From Clostridia bacterium (lineage in GTDB: Bacteria > Bacillota > Clostridia > Lachnospirales > Lachnospiraceae), in assembly GCA_910575625.1 (NCBI GenBank), contig CAJTFD010000024.1, forward strand, positions 1 through 33,915: a DNA stretch of 33,915 nt, in the 5' to 3' direction. Made by a program: the position numbers and the translations under genes. The notes under the pieces are model-generated. The model was not told the DNA's origin. It did no database searches and saw only the letters and a program-made list of their open reading frames with translations. Positions 32,209 to 33,915 of the stretch are shown piece after piece (position 1 is the first letter of the stretch; each line of letters starts with the position of its first letter).

Positions 32209-32433
32209 TTAGGCAGGGGCATAGCTGATTTTGTTTTGTTCCATCCTCCTTGCAAACTCCCGAACGGCATATCTTACGCCGTCAATCTCTGCATGGGTTT
32301 CATCTAAATAATGGCAGACGGCAAAATAATCCTCCCCGTTCCCATAAAGCATACGGATAATGCCGCCATCGGGGACAGAGAAAAGCATCCTGCCTACACT
32401 GTCCGTCATGCAGATTTTTTGTCCTCCGCTCAT
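32209..32433 (-). CDS. Stand-alone LPD28-like protein
   Basis: 74 aa, essentially a single domain: FSVPDGGIIRMLY, then HYLDETHAEIDGVRYAVREFARRMEQN. It is clearly similar to the C-terminal domain of the 231-aa protein at 32649-33344 (FRIPDGGKIIITY, then RYIDEYHTEVGSNLYHICEFAERMERN). I believe this is the LPD28 accessory domain of polyvalent proteins, which have roles in early establishment of mobile DNA. ATG overlaps the previous stop (ATGA). Confidence 0.7.
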   Translation of the reverse strand: MSGGQKICMTDSVGRMLFSVPDGGIIRMLYGNGEDYFAVCHYLDETHAEIDGVRYAVREFARRMEQNKISYAPA

Positions 32434-32636
32434 TCCGTGCCACCTCCCAGAAATGAGATGACCTTGTTTCCTTTGATGCTCTTTTGCAGCTCGTTGATGA
32501 GCGTGATGTCCGCAACCGTGATTCCCTGCATGGAGAGAATATCATCCATTGTCATGGCGGCAATCGCCTTTTCATCGGTAAAGCCTGCTTCAAAGACTTT
32601 ATTTAATACTCTGACCGCTTTTGGGTTTACAGCCAT
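32430..32636 (-). CDS. Small conserved ICE protein, helix-hairpin-like
   Basis: 68 aa, mostly helical: NPKAVRVLNKVFEAGFTDEKAIAAMTMDDILSM, then ITVADITLINELQKSIKGNK. The G-F-T-D-E-K-A and M-T-M-D-D-I-L pattern recalls short helical repeats used in nucleic-acid or protein contacts. The family is seen in Clostridia ICEs next to LPD-type genes but has no known function. Coupled by ATGA to the LPD28-like gene downstream. Confidence 0.6.
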   Translation of the reverse strand: MAVNPKAVRVLNKVFEAGFTDEKAIAAMTMDDILSMQGITVADITLINELQKSIKGNKVISFLGGGTE

Positions 32637-32648
32637 TTTAAATCCCTC

Positions 32649-33344
32649 CTATCGCTCATACTCTTTCTTTTTCGGGGCTTTCGCCGTCTGCACATCTTCT
32701 GGCTTCGGCTCATAGGTGTGTCCGTTCCTCTCCATTCGCTCTGCAAACTCGCAGATATGGTAAAGGTTGCTGCCCACCTCGGTATGGTACTCGTCAATAT
32801 AGCGGCAGCTCTTTTCCGCCTTTTCTCCCCAATCATAAGTGATAATGATTTTGCCGCCGTCTGGGATGCGGAACTTCTCTTTGTATCCAGAGTCGATAAA
32901 GCGGATGCCTTTCTCGGCATTTTTGATATGCTTATCAAGCCACTCTTTCACATAGCAGTAGCAGTAAAAATTATAATCACCTTTGGTCGGGTTGCAGCGG
33001 AGCAGGAAAGCGTGTTTCTCCGTATCCACACGGAAGCCGTACTCCGCACAATAGTTACCCTTAAAAGCACTTTCGGGATTCTTCGCCGCAAACGCCGCCA
33101 TATCATAGCGGTTGTGGAGAATTCCTTTATCTTCACGCAGGGCATTTATCACATCATCAAGCTCCGACTTAAATTCATCGGTTTTCCATTGCTCCCTTGT
33201 ATCAAACCAAGTAGTATAAAAGCCATATCCAGAGGGGGCAAAATCCCCTCGCAGATGCCCGATGCACCCCGTCTGCCCCTCAAGCTGCATACTCTGGGCA
33301 TAGGTGTATTTCTGTTCGGGCTGCGTCAAAGCTCGTATCTCCAT
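32649..33344 (-). CDS. ICE accessory protein with C-terminal LPD28-like domain
   Basis: 231 aa. The N-terminal about 150 residues (opening MEIRALTQPEQKYTYAQS) are a conserved ICE domain with many aromatics (YNFYCYCYVKEWLDKHI); no name is assigned. The C-terminal about 60 residues match the stand-alone 74-aa protein at 32209, so domain duplication or fusion has occurred within one operon. The ATG overlaps the preceding stop (TGATG). Confidence 0.65.
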   Translation of the reverse strand: MEIRALTQPEQKYTYAQSMQLEGQTGCIGHLRGDFAPSGYGFYTTWFDTREQWKTDEFKSELDDVINALREDKGILHNRYDMAAFAAKNPESAFKGNYCAEYGFRVDTEKHAFLLRCNPTKGDYNFYCYCYVKEWLDKHIKNAEKGIRFIDSGYKEKFRIPDGGKIIITYDWGEKAEKSCRYIDEYHTEVGSNLYHICEFAERMERNGHTYEPKPEDVQTAKAPKKKEYER

Positions 33345-33915
33345 CAGCGTTCCTCCCTGCTCTTTGTTTTTTTCGCCTTTTCCTGTTCCTTGATTTTAGA
33401 AAGGGCTTCCTTTGCCCAATCGGGCATTTTTTCTGGTTTGATTTCGCCAAGCACATCGTACCTTTCCCATCGGGCGTGCTTGCCGTTTGCAAGCGAAGTT
33501 CCAAACACCGCCTGCCCCCTGCCGCCCCTTGCACCGTGTCCGCCGTCCACCAATACAAGCTGATAGGCGGAATGTCGATACTCATAACGATTGACCTCGG
33601 CATTGATAGCGACGACCTTTCCCACAATGCTGTCATTTTTATTGTCTGGGATGCAGTCGTCTATGGTAAACGGCGTCATGTCGAACTTGAATTGTTCCTG
33701 CTCGGCTCTCACAAGCCCTATCTGCTCCTGCACCCTGTCGGTAAATATCTGCATGGCTTCCAGATAGTCATCTGAGCCGACCGCATCCGTCACCCATTCT
33801 GCGGACAGCGGATTGTCATAAGTGCAGTAGCAGACTAAAAAAGGATATTCCTCTTTCAAATCCACACCGAACACGACTTCCTTTTTACCGATATGGATGC
33901 TCTGTATAACCTCAT
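33344..33915 (-). CDS. Conserved ICE protein, partial at the right edge
   Basis: At least 190 codons; the frame is open to the window edge (E-V-I-Q-S-I-H-I-G-K-K-E-V before the first internal GTG at 33874), so the true start lies outside. Opens with a strand-rich region (VVFGVDLKEEYPFLVCYCTY) and contains VLVDGGHGARGGRGQAVFGT, a Gly-rich loop. The C-terminus is basic and helical (KIKEQEKAKKTKSREER). I do not recognise a named family. It heads the visible part of the ICE accessory operon. Confidence 0.6.
   Translation of the reverse strand, partial: EVIQSIHIGKKEVVFGVDLKEEYPFLVCYCTYDNPLSAEWVTDAVGSDDYLEAMQIFTDRVQEQIGLVRAEQEQFKFDMTPFTIDDCIPDNKNDSIVGKVVAINAEVNRYEYRHSAYQLVLVDGGHGARGGRGQAVFGTSLANGKHARWERYDVLGEIKPEKMPDWAKEALSKIKEQEKAKKTKSREER

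Overview
The window is a mosaic of mobile DNA from a low-to-mid GC Firmicute, most likely a gut Clostridia host (Lachnospiraceae or a relative). I infer this from AAAGGAGG-type ribosome sites, the Tn1549-like conjugation gene set, and the large-serine-recombinase, TnpV, MobV and Cys-rich KTR families. Every gene I can support lies on the minus strand, so the window reads right to left. No tRNA, rRNA or CRISPR array was seen.

Layer 1 is the core of a Tn1549/CTn-like integrative conjugative element (ICE), with both ends outside the window. In transcription order: accessory proteins of the polyvalent-protein type (33915-31680, including two LPD28-like proteins), a giant DNA methyltransferase-SNF2 helicase (start 31665, end 10530), a DUF6664-like protein, an AT-rich cargo island (about 10060-7070), a DUF3991/Toprim primase-like protein, DpnD/PcfM, DUF3789, MobC, a MOBP-type relaxase, PcfB, an ArdC-like protein, a small protein and the TcpA/VirD4 coupling protein. 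A candidate ICE oriT hairpin lies at 5619-5635.

Layer 2 is a 12.5-kb mobilizable transposon of the Tn4451/TnpX type (11472-23994). It sits in the giant helicase gene exactly between helicase motifs V and VI. Both junctions carry a GAT/ATC core and matching inverted ends. Removing the element, keeping one core, restores a 2869-codon reading frame. It carries tnpV at one end and a 643-aa large serine recombinase at the other. Between them are a regulated export module (OmpR-type regulator, histidine kinase, FtsX permease, ABC ATPase, KTR protein) and a mobilization/replication core (two sigma-like proteins, a RepA-like ATPase, a MobV relaxase with a recognisable pMV158-type oriT, ParB, a PC4-like protein).

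Layer 3 is a group II intron (1-621) whose 5' end interrupts the coupling-protein gene just after its Walker B motif. Two conserved ATPase motifs of the conjugation machinery are therefore each split by a second mobile element. Full ICE function would need RNA splicing at one and DNA excision at the other.

The most unusual points are: a second tnpV gene with its own ribosome site, encoded in another frame inside the helicase gene; a perfect 50-bp inverted repeat that brackets the MobV oriT; a recombinase whose C-terminus changes with integration state; a repeated 22-bp operator in front of both the sensor and transporter operons; and an uncharacterised AT-rich cargo island (PhzF-like, NTF2-like, C_GCAxxG_C_C family, two unknowns, one small membrane protein).
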